A DNA stretch of 64,000 bases from Candidatus Chloroploca asiatica. GTDB taxonomy: Bacteria; Chloroflexota; Chloroflexia; Chloroflexales; Chloroflexaceae. Positions 54,039 to 63,739 of this stretch are shown here, one piece after another. Under the pieces are notes generated by a model. It did no database searches. It was not told where the DNA came from and saw only the letters and a program-made list of their open reading frames with translations. Numbering within the stretch: the stretch's first letter is position 1; each line of letters starts with the position of its first letter. Location of the stretch: assembly GCF_002532075.1 (NCBI RefSeq), contig NZ_LYXE01000063.1, positions 1-64,000 on the forward strand, in the 5' to 3' direction. A program made the translations under genes and the position numbers.

Positions 54039-57000
54039 ATGTCAACGGTTTCTGTGCGTGCGTTCTTCAAGTTCCTCGTCGGGCTTCTCCTCGTCAGTCT
54101 CCTCCTCTCTTCTCTCTCTGTGCCAAGCCAACCCGTTGCGGCTCAATCCGCAGACCCACCCAGGCAAAGCGCCGAAGAACCGGGCACCGAGCCTCTCGTT
54201 GAGTATGTGCGTGGTCAGATACTCTACGCTGAAGGCGGTTTCGCCGAAGGGTTGACCTTACAAGTATGGCGCGAGGGTGAACTTGTCGCCACAGCACAGA
54301 CCGGGGATCTAGGCCAGTTCAGCCTCACAGGGCTCGCAACTGGCCTGTATGATCTACGGCTCTTTGCGGGTGAACAGCCGGTTGAACTGCTCTCAACGCC
54401 CGTGCTGCATGTCAAAGCGGGCGATGTGACCCCAGTGCAACTGACGGCTGCACGTCCACTACCTCCACCCGATGCGCAAGCAGAAGACGCACAAAGCCCA
54501 CCAGTGAGCGACGACCCGGCACCCCAGACGCCTCCAGTGAGCGACGACCCGGCACCCCAGACGCCTCCAGAATCAGACCCGCCGGCTCAAACCCCACCTG
54601 CACCAGATGCTTCGGCCATTGAACAGGCACCAATCACCCCCCAACAGACGGCCAGCCTCGTTGGGCGCGTCACGGCAGAGGATACCGGTGATGGATTGCC
54701 GGGTGTCTCGGTACGAGTCTGGAATGCAAATGGATTTTTTGTAACTGGTAGCTCGACGAATGCTACCGGTTATTACACCATCACCAATATGTTCGCCGGT
54801 GTATATCGTCTTGAATTTGTGACTTCTTTTTTTAGTCATCCCATCACAGATTTATACCTAGGCGAATTTTATGCCAATCAAACAAGCCTGGGTAACGCAG
54901 ATCCGATTACTCTCACCGACTCACTCACCACAACGATCAACGCCGCGCTGGTGCGTGGCGGGCAAATCAGCGGGCGCGTGATTGCTGAGGATACGAGTGA
55001 AGGGCTGGGTAGTGTTCCTGTCAGGCTCTACAACGCCGCAGGCAATAGCATTGCCACTACGTTCACCGGTCTTACCGGCTACTACACCTTTACCGGTCTG
55101 GTGACAAACACCTATCGCGTAAGCTTCGAGCCACGTACCTCTTCTAACAGCAACATTAACGTTTACCTGGACGAATTCTACAATAATGCAGCGAGCCTTG
55201 AAGAAGCCACACCAATTGAGGTTGGGGCTGCCATAAACCGTACCGCCAATGCGTCGTTAGTACGGGGAACGGAACTGAGAGGGCGCGTCACCGCCGCCGA
55301 CACCGGCAATGGCCTCCAGAGTGTTGGGGTACGCCTCTATAATGCCAGTGGTACGCAAATTCGTAGTGCCACCACAACCGGCCAGGGTGATTACACCTTT
55401 ACTGGATTGATGACCGGCACGTATCGCCTCGAAGTGCGTCCGCAAGATTCCTTTCTGAGTGATGTTCGTCTCTACCTGGGCGGCTTCTATGAGAACAAGC
55501 CGAGCCTTGAAGAAGCAACTGAGATCAGTGCAACGCTCGCTGCCCCCAGCATTGTCAATATCGCGTTGATCAAAGGTGGGCAACTGAGTGGGCGCGTGAC
55601 CGCTGAGGATACAGGGATCGGGTCAAATGGGGTAGTGGTCTCCCTCTTTAATTCCAGTAGTGATACCCGTATCAGTTTTTACCGAGCTACATCAACCGGC
55701 TACTATACTTTTACTGGTCTGGTGACCGACACTTACCGGCTCGAATTCCGCCCCCAGGACTCTTTCAATGCAACCACCCGACTCTACTTAGGCGAATTCT
55801 ACGATGACCAGAATAGCCTTGCGAATGCGACTGGCATTCAGGTGGCGCCATCTGCCGTGGTGACTGCCAATGCCGAACTCGTTCGTGGAGGTGAAATTAA
55901 CGGGCGCGTCACCACCTCAGATACTGGCCAAGGCCTCGCGAATGTGCGGGTGCAACTCTACAATGCCAGCAGCGGGCAGTCCATTGATACCGCATTTACG
56001 GGCAGCACCGGCTACTACACCTTCACCACCCTGGTCTCAGACACCTATCGCCTGCAATTCATTCCGCCCTTCAACTCGCTCTATCTTGGGGAATACTACG
56101 ATGACCAGGCGAGTCTCAACACCGCCACGCCGATCCCGCTAACACCACCCGCCATCATCACCGCCAATGCGGTGCTCCAACGTGGTGGGCAGATCAGCGG
56201 GCGCGTGACCGCCTCGGATACCGGGGACGGCCTCGCTGGGATCACCGTGCGCCTCTCCAATGCCAACGGGCAGAGTACCAGCAGAACTACCGACAGCACC
56301 GGCTACTACACCTTCACCACCCTGGTCTCAGACACCTATCGCCTGCAATTCATTCCGCCCTTCAACTCGCTCTATCTTGGGGAATACTACGATGACCAGG
56401 CGAGTCTCAACACCGCCACGCCGATCCCGCTAACACCACCCGCCATCATCACCGCCAATGCGGTGCTCCAACGTGGTGGGCAGATCAGCGGGCGCGTGAC
56501 CGCCTCGGATACCGGGGACGGTTTGTCGAATGTCAGCGTACAACTCTACAATAGGAGCGGGCAATTTGTTACCAGCCAGAATACGAATGCTACTGGCTAC
56601 TATACGTTCACCAGACTCGTCAGCGAAACGTATCACCTGCGCTTCAGCCCGCCTTTCAACTCGCTCTATCTCGGGGAATTCTACGATGACCAGGCGAGTC
56701 TCAGCGCCGCCACGCCGATTCCTCTTGAGCCACCCGCCATCGTCACCGCGAATGCGGTGCTGCAACTCGGCGGGCAGATCACCGGGCGCGTCACCGCCTC
56801 GGATACTGGTAACGGTTTGTCGAATGTCACCGTGCGCCTCTCCAATGCCAGCGGCAATCCGGTAGCAACAACCGCAACCGATGCGACAGGGCAGTATACG
56901 ATCACGACGCTGGCAACCGGAGTGTATCGGCTTGAATTCAGTGCCCAGTTTGCCAACAATGCCACGACCCGCCTCTATCTGGGCGAGTTCTATAACGATC

Positions 57001-60000
57001 GAACAAGTCTGGATACGGCAACCGGGATCAATATCACCGCACCTGACCTAACGACAATTGATGCGGTGCTGCAACGTGGGGCCGAACTACGTGGCCGGGT
57101 CACGGCGGCTGATACTGGCGCTGGGTTGGAGGATGTTACCGTCAGACTTGTCAATGCGAATGGCAACACGATTGCCACTGTCCCTACCAGTGCAACTGGC
57201 AACTACACCGTCACCACACTGACGACAGGTGTCTATCGGGTAGAATTGATCACCCGCAATGCAGCGAATGCAACCACGCGCACCTATCTTGGGCAGTTCT
57301 ATAACAACCAGCGCTTTATTGAGCTTGCAACGGGGATCAATCTGACGGTTGGCGAATTCACGACCGTAAATATACCGCTGGCACGTGGCGGGCAGATTAG
57401 CGGGCGCGTCACTGCTGCGGATAGCAGTGATGGCTTGGCCGAGGTGGCTGTACGTGTCTATGATGCGAGCGACAACGTCGTCACAACAGTTGAGACAGAT
57501 GCGACTGGTCAATATACCGTGCCCGGCTTGAGTGATAATGCCTACTGGGTCGAGTTTGATCCACGCGGCTCGGCTGACGCGACGGCCCAGTTGTATGTGC
57601 CAGAGTTCCACAATAATCAACCTAATCTTGTAGCAGCCACCGGGGTCAGTGTGGTTGCGCCTGATACGACGAGCATCAATGCCTCGCTCGAACGTGGGGC
57701 GCAACTTACGGGGCGCGTAACCGCAGCAGATAACGGCACTGGCTTAGAGGATGTTACGGTCTTTGTCTATGATGAGACCGGAACTGAGGTCGCTTTTGGC
57801 GAGACCACGGCCACCGGAAACTACACCATCACTGGCTTGATGAGTGGCACCTACCGCATCGGCTTTGATCCAAGCCAGTCCTTTAACGCAACAACCCGGC
57901 TTTATGCGGGTGAATTCCATGCGAACAAATTGACGCTCGAGGAGGCAACGCCAGTTACACTTACGGCACCTGCCGCAACCACGATCAACGCAACCCTCGC
58001 CCGTGGGGGTGAACTGAGCGGACGCATCACCGCAGCCGATACCGGGAACGGGTTACAGAGCGTGCGCGTACGCCTCTACAACACCGGCGGGAGTGAGATC
58101 AATACATTTACCTCAACGGCGACAGGCTACTATACCTTCACCGGTTTGGTCACAGGCACCTATCGCCTCGAGTTCGACACGCAGTGGTTTGGGCAGGCAA
58201 CAACCCGACTCTATGCGCGTGCGTTCTATGACAACAAGGCCACACTCGAGGAAGCCACCACCATTAGTGTGACCGCGCCAACCACAACAACTGTCAACGC
58301 AGTCCTGGCACGTGGTGGTCAACTAAGTGGGCGCATCACCGGGGCCGATACCGGGAATGGTCTGCCTGACGTAGGCGTTCAGCTCTACAATGCGAATGGC
58401 AATAGCATTGACTATATCAGGACGACCAATAGCGGCTACTATACCTTTACCGGGCTCTTTACCGGAACCTATCGCCTGGAGCTACGACCGCAGGATTCCT
58501 TCGACAACACGGTACGCAGCTACCTGCGGCAATTCTATGACAACAAGGCCACGCTCGAGGAAGCCACCGCCATTAGCGTGACCGCGCCAACCACAACAAC
58601 CGTCAATGCAGCGCTGGTACGTGGTGCTCAGCTAAGTGGGCGCGTCACGGCTGCTGATACGGGCGAAGGCTTGCCCGACGTATTGGTGCGCCTCTACGAT
58701 ACCAATAGTGCCTTCAGCAGATCTGTTAATACGACACCCAGCGGGTACTATACCTTCACCACCCTGGTGACTGGCACCTATCAACTTGAGTTCAGAACCC
58801 GTACCTCGAATAACGCAACCACCCGCGCCTATCTGGGCGAGTTCTACAACAACCAGAACAGCGCAGCGACGGCTACCCCGATCACGCTCAATGCACAAGA
58901 CGACACAACCATCAACGCCGAACTGGAGCGTGGAGCACAACTGACGGGGCAGGTTACCGCTGAGGACACCAGTGATCCACTTACCGGCGTTCGCGTCTTG
59001 GTCTACGATCCTACCAACACCGTCATTGCCGATACCACAACCAATAGCAGTGGCAATTACACCACAACCGCACTTGCGAGTGGTGCCTATCGGGTCGAAT
59101 TCCAGACCCAATTTGCCAACAATGCGACCACCCGCAGCTATCTCGGCGAGTTCCACGCTAATCAGACAAGCCTGTTCAATGCCACGGTGATCACGTTGAC
59201 GGCACCTGGCATCACCCCAATCAATGCCGCCCTCGCACGGGGGGCGCAGATTACTGGTCAGGTCACAGCCGGTGAAGCCAGCCCGAGCCTGGCTCAGGGT
59301 GCCGCCCTCGAGAATGTGCTGGTCGCGGCCTATCCAGGCCTGGACTCCTTCTCATCAGTGGCTTCAGCCCGCACCGATGCAACCGGAACCTATACGCTCA
59401 CCGGGTTGGCAACCGGAGCATATCTGATCCAATTTGGCTCAACCGGCACCTACCTTGGTGAATGGTATAACGATCAACCCGACCGTGAGATCGCCGATCT
59501 CGTCTCAGTCACAGCGCCCGCCGTCACGGGCAATATCAATGCTGCCCTGCAACAGGGCGGGCGCATCACTGGGCGCGTGACCGGCAATGATGGCGTCGGC
59601 CTGATGGGCGTTAACGTGAGCATCTACGATGACTGCAATGCTTTTGTGGCGTCAACGACGACCAACAACAATGGGGATTATTTGACCCCTGTGCTACCAG
59701 CAGGCAGCTACCGTACCTACTTCAATCCAACCACTACGGTAAACAGACGTACACGCGAGTATCTACCCGAGTATTACAACGATAAAGCATCGTTAGAGAC
59801 CGCTGATCCTATCCCAGTTGCTGCTGGTGGGGTCAGTGCCAATCGCAATGCCCAGTTGACCCGAGGTGGGCAGATCAGCGGTACCGTCACTGGATCAGGC
59901 GGAGTGCCACTCAATCTGGTTAATGTCTCTTTCTATGACGAGAGTGGTAACTTTATCAGTGGAACCCAGACCAACGAGGATGGCACCTATACGAGTAGTG

Positions 60001-62939
60001 GGCTGGCAGCAGGGAGCTATGGTGTCCGGTTCTTCCCCAGCAGTTCCAACAATGCGACCACCCGAGCCCATCTCGGCACTTGGTACAATAACAAAGCAAC
60101 CCAGGAGACCGCCGATCCGGTCAATGTCACTGCGAATACGGTCACACCTGGCATCAATGCCCAGTTGACGCGGGGTGGGCAGATTAATGGAACGGTTACC
60201 GGCCAAGCTGGCATACCACTTATCAACATAAACGTTCGCATTTACAACAGTGAAGACGGAACATATCTCACCCAGACTTTCACTGCTGCTGATGGGACAT
60301 ACACGACCATCGGCTTACCTACCGGTACATATAAGGTTTACTTCACACCCAACACCTTTATCACCGAATACGTGCCCGAATGGTATAACAATCAAGCCAC
60401 TGAACAGGCAGCCGATCCGGTTGCAGTCACCAATGGAGCAATAAGCGAAAATGTCAATGCTGAGCTCACCTACGTTCCGTATGGGCAGATCAGTGGCACG
60501 GTCACAGGCGAAGGAGGCGTCCCGCTCGAGAATATTGCCGTTCAGGTCTATATCGCCACAGACGGCAGCTTCCTGAACCAGGTGCGTACAGATGCCGAGG
60601 GCAACTATACCGTGCCTAATTTGCCCCCCGGGGCCTATAATGTACGGTTCCGCGCAGACACGCTAGACCTCCAGGCATATCTAGCCAAATGGTACAACGA
60701 TAAAGTGATCGAGGCAAACGCCGATCCAGTCACCGTCAATTCTGGGGCCACAACCGAGAATATCAATGCCACCCTGACCCGCGGTGGACAGATCGCTGGT
60801 ACGATCACCGGCCCAGACAGTCAGCCTCTGAACGACATCGGTGTGCAAGTCTGGACAAGCGACGATAATTTCGTGGCCTCTACCTTCACCGGTAATGACG
60901 GAACGTACCTGACCCCAGGCGTGCCGGCTGGCAACTACAAGGTACGCTTCTCGGGCAATCGCACCTATGTTGGTCAGGTCTACAATAACCAGGCCGATCT
61001 GGCGGAAGGCGATCCGGTTGCCGTCACCCTCGGTGCCGTAACGCCGTCGATCAATGCCCAGATGGTGATTGGCGGCACCATTCGTGGGCAGGTACTGGGC
61101 AATGGCTGCCCGTTGCGCGGGGTCGATGTGCTCATCTGGACCATTGCTGACCCGGCCCCGCGGCTCAGCGACACGTCGGCGAAACTGGTTGACATTGCAT
61201 CCACCAGTTCCAGGGGGTACTATGCAAGCTTTGCCTTACCTGCTGGCAACTATCACGTTGAGTTTTCTACTACCAATAGCAACTTCCCGGCGAATACGTT
61301 TATTGGTGAGTTCTATAACGGCAAAACGACCCGTGAAACGGCCGATCCCGTAGCGACGACCGCTGGGGTTGCGACACGCGGCATCAATGCCGATTTGCAA
61401 ACAGGCGGGCAGATCAGTGGGCGCGTCACCGATGCAACCAGTGGTGATGGCCTGAGCTCTGTCCAGGTGACGGCAATGGATGGCAATGGCAATCCGGTTG
61501 GCTCAACGGCGCGTACCAACGCAACCGGCGACTATACCATCGTTGGCTTGCCAACAGGAAGCTATAAGGTCTTCTTTGAACCGTTTGGTAGTTCCAGTGG
61601 GTATCTGGCTGAGTATTACAATGGCAAACCAGATCAAGCCAGTGCCGATCCCGTCAGTGTGACTGCACCAGATCCAACTGCCAACATTGACGCCAGCCTC
61701 CAGATGGCCGGGCAGATCGCTGGGCAGGTGACCGATGCAAGCAATGGCGCAGGCCTACCAAGTGTTCAGGTACGTGCCTTCAATAGCGCTGGCGAGCAGG
61801 TAGGCTCAATGGCAATGACCGATATCACTGGTGTTTATACGATGACGGGGCTCCCCACGGGAACGTATTACATCTTCTTCCAACCCGTCGGTGTTTCAAG
61901 CCAATACTTTGCGGAGTATTACGATAACAAGCCCGACCTCGCGAGCGCCGATCCCGTCACCGTCACCGCCGCACAGACCACCCCCAACATCAATGCCAGC
62001 CTCGCAAGCGGGGGTCAGATCACCGGGCGCGTTACGGCCACCAGTGGTGGGGCAGGGCTACCGGATGTCCAGGTGCAGGCCTTCGATGCCGACGGCAACC
62101 AAGCTGGGGCAACGGCAACCACTGATGCCACTGGCACCTATACAATCACCAACTTGCGTCCAGGGACGTACCGCGTCTTCTTCGAGCCTGCCGGTGCTTC
62201 AAGCGGGTACTTCCCCGAGTATTACAACAACAAACCCGATCTCGCGAGCGCCGATCCCGTCACGGTCATCGCCTCCCAGACCACCTCCAACATCAACGCG
62301 AGCCTCGCGAGCGGGGGCCAGATCGCCGGGCGCGTCACGGCTGCCAGCGGTGGTGCGGGGCTAGCAGGTGTACACGTACGGATCTTCGATGCCAGTGGCA
62401 CCGAAGTCGTCAGCACCACAACCACGGCCACTGGTACCTATACAACGCCAGCATTAAGCAGTGGCGCCTACCGCGTCTTCTTTGAACCACAAGCAACAAC
62501 CAGCGCCTATCTGCCGATCTACTACGATAACAAGCCTGACCTCGCCACTGCCGATGTCGTTACCGTCGGTCTGAGCACGGTCGAGAATATCAATGCGGCC
62601 CTTGTGCGGGGCGTGCAATTCACTGGTCGTGCATTGCGGGCCAGTCCGGCCAGTCTGGCTCAGGTTGGCGTGGCCGATGTGCAGGTCAATGTCCTGAACG
62701 ACGCCGGGGCCACTGTTGCAGGGGCCACCACGAATGCAAATGGTGAGTTCACCACCTCGCCTGGCCTCAACAGTGGCACCTATCGTGTGGAATTTGTCCC
62801 ACCCCTTGGCAGCGGCTTGCGGTCAAGTGTCACTGACCCCCTTACGGTCACGGTTGGCACACCAGTCGATCCAATCGAGCAGACGTTGGAACCTCAAGGG
62901 GATGCCTTCCGGGTCTTGTTACCGCTCGTACGACGGTAA
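54039..62939 (+). CDS. Giant secreted repeat protein with carboxypeptidase-regulatory-like domains
   Basis: 2966 residues. A signal peptide ends near QPVAAQSADP. One degenerate unit (about 60-140) and a Pro-rich linker with a duplicated PPVSDDPAPQT lead into 27 repeats of about 95-105 residues from residue 205 to the end. A typical unit runs GGQISGRVTAADTG-GL--V-VRLYNASG, then T-ATGYYTFTGLVTGTYRLEF, LYLGEFYNNK-SL-EAT-I-VT and ends N-AL-RG. This is the beta-sandwich CarboxypepD_reg/Cna-B-like (DUF/SdrD-type) fold. Repeats 5-7 contain a 228-nt exact duplication. The C terminus ends VLLPLVRR, which I associate with surface proteins of this phylum. It probably forms a long stalk or sheath component. 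RBS AAGGGG lies about 10 nt before ATG. Confidence 0.9.
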   Translation: MSTVSVRAFFKFLVGLLLVSLLLSSLSVPSQPVAAQSADPPRQSAEEPGTEPLVEYVRGQILYAEGGFAEGLTLQVWREGELVATAQTGDLGQFSLTGLATGLYDLRLFAGEQPVELLSTPVLHVKAGDVTPVQLTAARPLPPPDAQAEDAQSPPVSDDPAPQTPPVSDDPAPQTPPESDPPAQTPPAPDASAIEQAPITPQQTASLVGRVTAEDTGDGLPGVSVRVWNANGFFVTGSSTNATGYYTITNMFAGVYRLEFVTSFFSHPITDLYLGEFYANQTSLGNADPITLTDSLTTTINAALVRGGQISGRVIAEDTSEGLGSVPVRLYNAAGNSIATTFTGLTGYYTFTGLVTNTYRVSFEPRTSSNSNINVYLDEFYNNAASLEEATPIEVGAAINRTANASLVRGTELRGRVTAADTGNGLQSVGVRLYNASGTQIRSATTTGQGDYTFTGLMTGTYRLEVRPQDSFLSDVRLYLGGFYENKPSLEEATEISATLAAPSIVNIALIKGGQLSGRVTAEDTGIGSNGVVVSLFNSSSDTRISFYRATSTGYYTFTGLVTDTYRLEFRPQDSFNATTRLYLGEFYDDQNSLANATGIQVAPSAVVTANAELVRGGEINGRVTTSDTGQGLANVRVQLYNASSGQSIDTAFTGSTGYYTFTTLVSDTYRLQFIPPFNSLYLGEYYDDQASLNTATPIPLTPPAIITANAVLQRGGQISGRVTASDTGDGLAGITVRLSNANGQSTSRTTDSTGYYTFTTLVSDTYRLQFIPPFNSLYLGEYYDDQASLNTATPIPLTPPAIITANAVLQRGGQISGRVTASDTGDGLSNVSVQLYNRSGQFVTSQNTNATGYYTFTRLVSETYHLRFSPPFNSLYLGEFYDDQASLSAATPIPLEPPAIVTANAVLQLGGQITGRVTASDTGNGLSNVTVRLSNASGNPVATTATDATGQYTITTLATGVYRLEFSAQFANNATTRLYLGEFYNDRTSLDTATGINITAPDLTTIDAVLQRGAELRGRVTAADTGAGLEDVTVRLVNANGNTIATVPTSATGNYTVTTLTTGVYRVELITRNAANATTRTYLGQFYNNQRFIELATGINLTVGEFTTVNIPLARGGQISGRVTAADSSDGLAEVAVRVYDASDNVVTTVETDATGQYTVPGLSDNAYWVEFDPRGSADATAQLYVPEFHNNQPNLVAATGVSVVAPDTTSINASLERGAQLTGRVTAADNGTGLEDVTVFVYDETGTEVAFGETTATGNYTITGLMSGTYRIGFDPSQSFNATTRLYAGEFHANKLTLEEATPVTLTAPAATTINATLARGGELSGRITAADTGNGLQSVRVRLYNTGGSEINTFTSTATGYYTFTGLVTGTYRLEFDTQWFGQATTRLYARAFYDNKATLEEATTISVTAPTTTTVNAVLARGGQLSGRITGADTGNGLPDVGVQLYNANGNSIDYIRTTNSGYYTFTGLFTGTYRLELRPQDSFDNTVRSYLRQFYDNKATLEEATAISVTAPTTTTVNAALVRGAQLSGRVTAADTGEGLPDVLVRLYDTNSAFSRSVNTTPSGYYTFTTLVTGTYQLEFRTRTSNNATTRAYLGEFYNNQNSAATATPITLNAQDDTTINAELERGAQLTGQVTAEDTSDPLTGVRVLVYDPTNTVIADTTTNSSGNYTTTALASGAYRVEFQTQFANNATTRSYLGEFHANQTSLFNATVITLTAPGITPINAALARGAQITGQVTAGEASPSLAQGAALENVLVAAYPGLDSFSSVASARTDATGTYTLTGLATGAYLIQFGSTGTYLGEWYNDQPDREIADLVSVTAPAVTGNINAALQQGGRITGRVTGNDGVGLMGVNVSIYDDCNAFVASTTTNNNGDYLTPVLPAGSYRTYFNPTTTVNRRTREYLPEYYNDKASLETADPIPVAAGGVSANRNAQLTRGGQISGTVTGSGGVPLNLVNVSFYDESGNFISGTQTNEDGTYTSSGLAAGSYGVRFFPSSSNNATTRAHLGTWYNNKATQETADPVNVTANTVTPGINAQLTRGGQINGTVTGQAGIPLININVRIYNSEDGTYLTQTFTAADGTYTTIGLPTGTYKVYFTPNTFITEYVPEWYNNQATEQAADPVAVTNGAISENVNAELTYVPYGQISGTVTGEGGVPLENIAVQVYIATDGSFLNQVRTDAEGNYTVPNLPPGAYNVRFRADTLDLQAYLAKWYNDKVIEANADPVTVNSGATTENINATLTRGGQIAGTITGPDSQPLNDIGVQVWTSDDNFVASTFTGNDGTYLTPGVPAGNYKVRFSGNRTYVGQVYNNQADLAEGDPVAVTLGAVTPSINAQMVIGGTIRGQVLGNGCPLRGVDVLIWTIADPAPRLSDTSAKLVDIASTSSRGYYASFALPAGNYHVEFSTTNSNFPANTFIGEFYNGKTTRETADPVATTAGVATRGINADLQTGGQISGRVTDATSGDGLSSVQVTAMDGNGNPVGSTARTNATGDYTIVGLPTGSYKVFFEPFGSSSGYLAEYYNGKPDQASADPVSVTAPDPTANIDASLQMAGQIAGQVTDASNGAGLPSVQVRAFNSAGEQVGSMAMTDITGVYTMTGLPTGTYYIFFQPVGVSSQYFAEYYDNKPDLASADPVTVTAAQTTPNINASLASGGQITGRVTATSGGAGLPDVQVQAFDADGNQAGATATTDATGTYTITNLRPGTYRVFFEPAGASSGYFPEYYNNKPDLASADPVTVIASQTTSNINASLASGGQIAGRVTAASGGAGLAGVHVRIFDASGTEVVSTTTTATGTYTTPALSSGAYRVFFEPQATTSAYLPIYYDNKPDLATADVVTVGLSTVENINAALVRGVQFTGRALRASPASLAQVGVADVQVNVLNDAGATVAGATTNANGEFTTSPGLNSGTYRVEFVPPLGSGLRSSVTDPLTVTVGTPVDPIEQTLEPQGDAFRVLLPLVRR
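56003..56521 (+). repeat. Exact 228-nt tandem duplication inside the giant gene
   Basis: Positions 56003-56230 and 56294-56521 are identical over 228 nt at a period of 291 nt (97 codons), the length of one protein repeat. Other repeats are far more diverged, so this copy arose recently by unequal recombination or gene conversion. Confidence 0.92.
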
Positions 62940-62944
62940 AGATG

Positions 62945-62987
62945 CCTGGGTTGCGGCAGGAGGGGCACCCTCCTGCCGCAACCCAGG
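62945..62987 (+). terminator. 20-bp perfect terminator hairpin
   Basis: CCTGGGTTGCGGCAGGAGGG and its exact complement flank GCA, starting 5 nt after the giant gene's stop. There is no U-tract. Confidence 0.75.
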
Positions 62988-63018
62988 TGGTGTTGCCAAG
63001 GCTCGTGCCCTCAGCCTA

Positions 63019-63046
63019 TTGTCCCTAAGGGGCAACGTGGTATAAT
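63019..63046 (+). promoter_or_regulatory. Promoter of the [2Fe-2S] protein gene
   Basis: TTGTCC (63019-63024), 16-nt spacer, TATAAT (63041-63046), 40 nt before the start codon; AGGGAG serves as ribosome site. Confidence 0.65.
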
Positions 63047-63085
63047 CAGACCCAGGCGAAGCAGATTGCGAAGGGAGTAGATCCT

Positions 63086-63718
63086 ATGCCCAAAGTGATT
63101 ATCAATGATGTGGAGATGGAAGCGAAACCTGGTGAACGCCTTGTGAGTGTCGCACGACGCAATGCCGCCCATATCGGGTTTGTCTGTGGCGGTAATGGCG
63201 TTTGCCAGACCTGCCAGTGTCGCGTGCTTGCCGGGGCCGATCAGTTGAACCCGCCTACCGCAGTGGAACTGGCCTGGATGCCCGAACGACGCCTCGCTGA
63301 AGGCCATCGTCTGGCGTGCCAAGCTTCAATCCGCGGCCAGGGACCCATCGAGATCCTGAGCAAGGCCGAAGAATTGCGTCGTCAGGCGGTGCATGTGGTG
63401 CAACCCCCCGCCAATGAGCAATGGGTCGATCAGCTCAATCCCCTGGTCGATAATGTGCTTAAGCTGTGGGTTGATCAGCTCTCGCGCTATCCCTTTAACT
63501 TGATCAATGCCGTACGCCATGCCGGGCCAGTACGTTTTACGAATCCATCTGATGATGTTGCCCAGTGGGTTGATGACACCTTCCGCGTGGGCAGTATGAT
63601 GCTCACCGGAAGTGCCGCCGCACCCAGGGTTCCCGGACAGGGACGCGCCGAAGCGGCCCTAGACAATGCAGCCCGTGACGTTCGTCGTGCCGAAGCAGAA
63701 GTAAAACGTCTTTCATAG
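63086..63718 (+). CDS. [2Fe-2S] ferredoxin-domain protein, chlorosome-envelope-like
   Basis: 210 residues. Residues 1-95 are a ferredoxin with CGGNGVCQTC and a distal cysteine in RLACQ, the CX5CX2C...C pattern of adrenodoxin-type clusters. Residues 110-175 form a second domain (WVDQLNPLVDNVLKLWVDQL, NLINAVRHAGPVRF, WVDDTFRVGSMML) and the tail is charged and helical. A ferredoxin fused to such an amphipathic domain is known from chlorosome-envelope proteins of green bacteria (CsmI/J/X type in Chlorobi; a counterpart in Chloroflexus). I infer an electron-carrying chlorosome protein; another ferredoxin role is possible. Confidence 0.7.
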   Translation: MPKVIINDVEMEAKPGERLVSVARRNAAHIGFVCGGNGVCQTCQCRVLAGADQLNPPTAVELAWMPERRLAEGHRLACQASIRGQGPIEILSKAEELRRQAVHVVQPPANEQWVDQLNPLVDNVLKLWVDQLSRYPFNLINAVRHAGPVRFTNPSDDVAQWVDDTFRVGSMMLTGSAAAPRVPGQGRAEAALDNAARDVRRAEAEVKRLS

Positions 63719-63739
63719 TAAGACCAGTAAGATACGCGT

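Noticed and set aside
54660-62900. CRISPR-like periodicity
   Set aside because: The regular repeat is protein-coding with a period of about 290-310 nt in one open frame; no short direct repeats with unique spacers.
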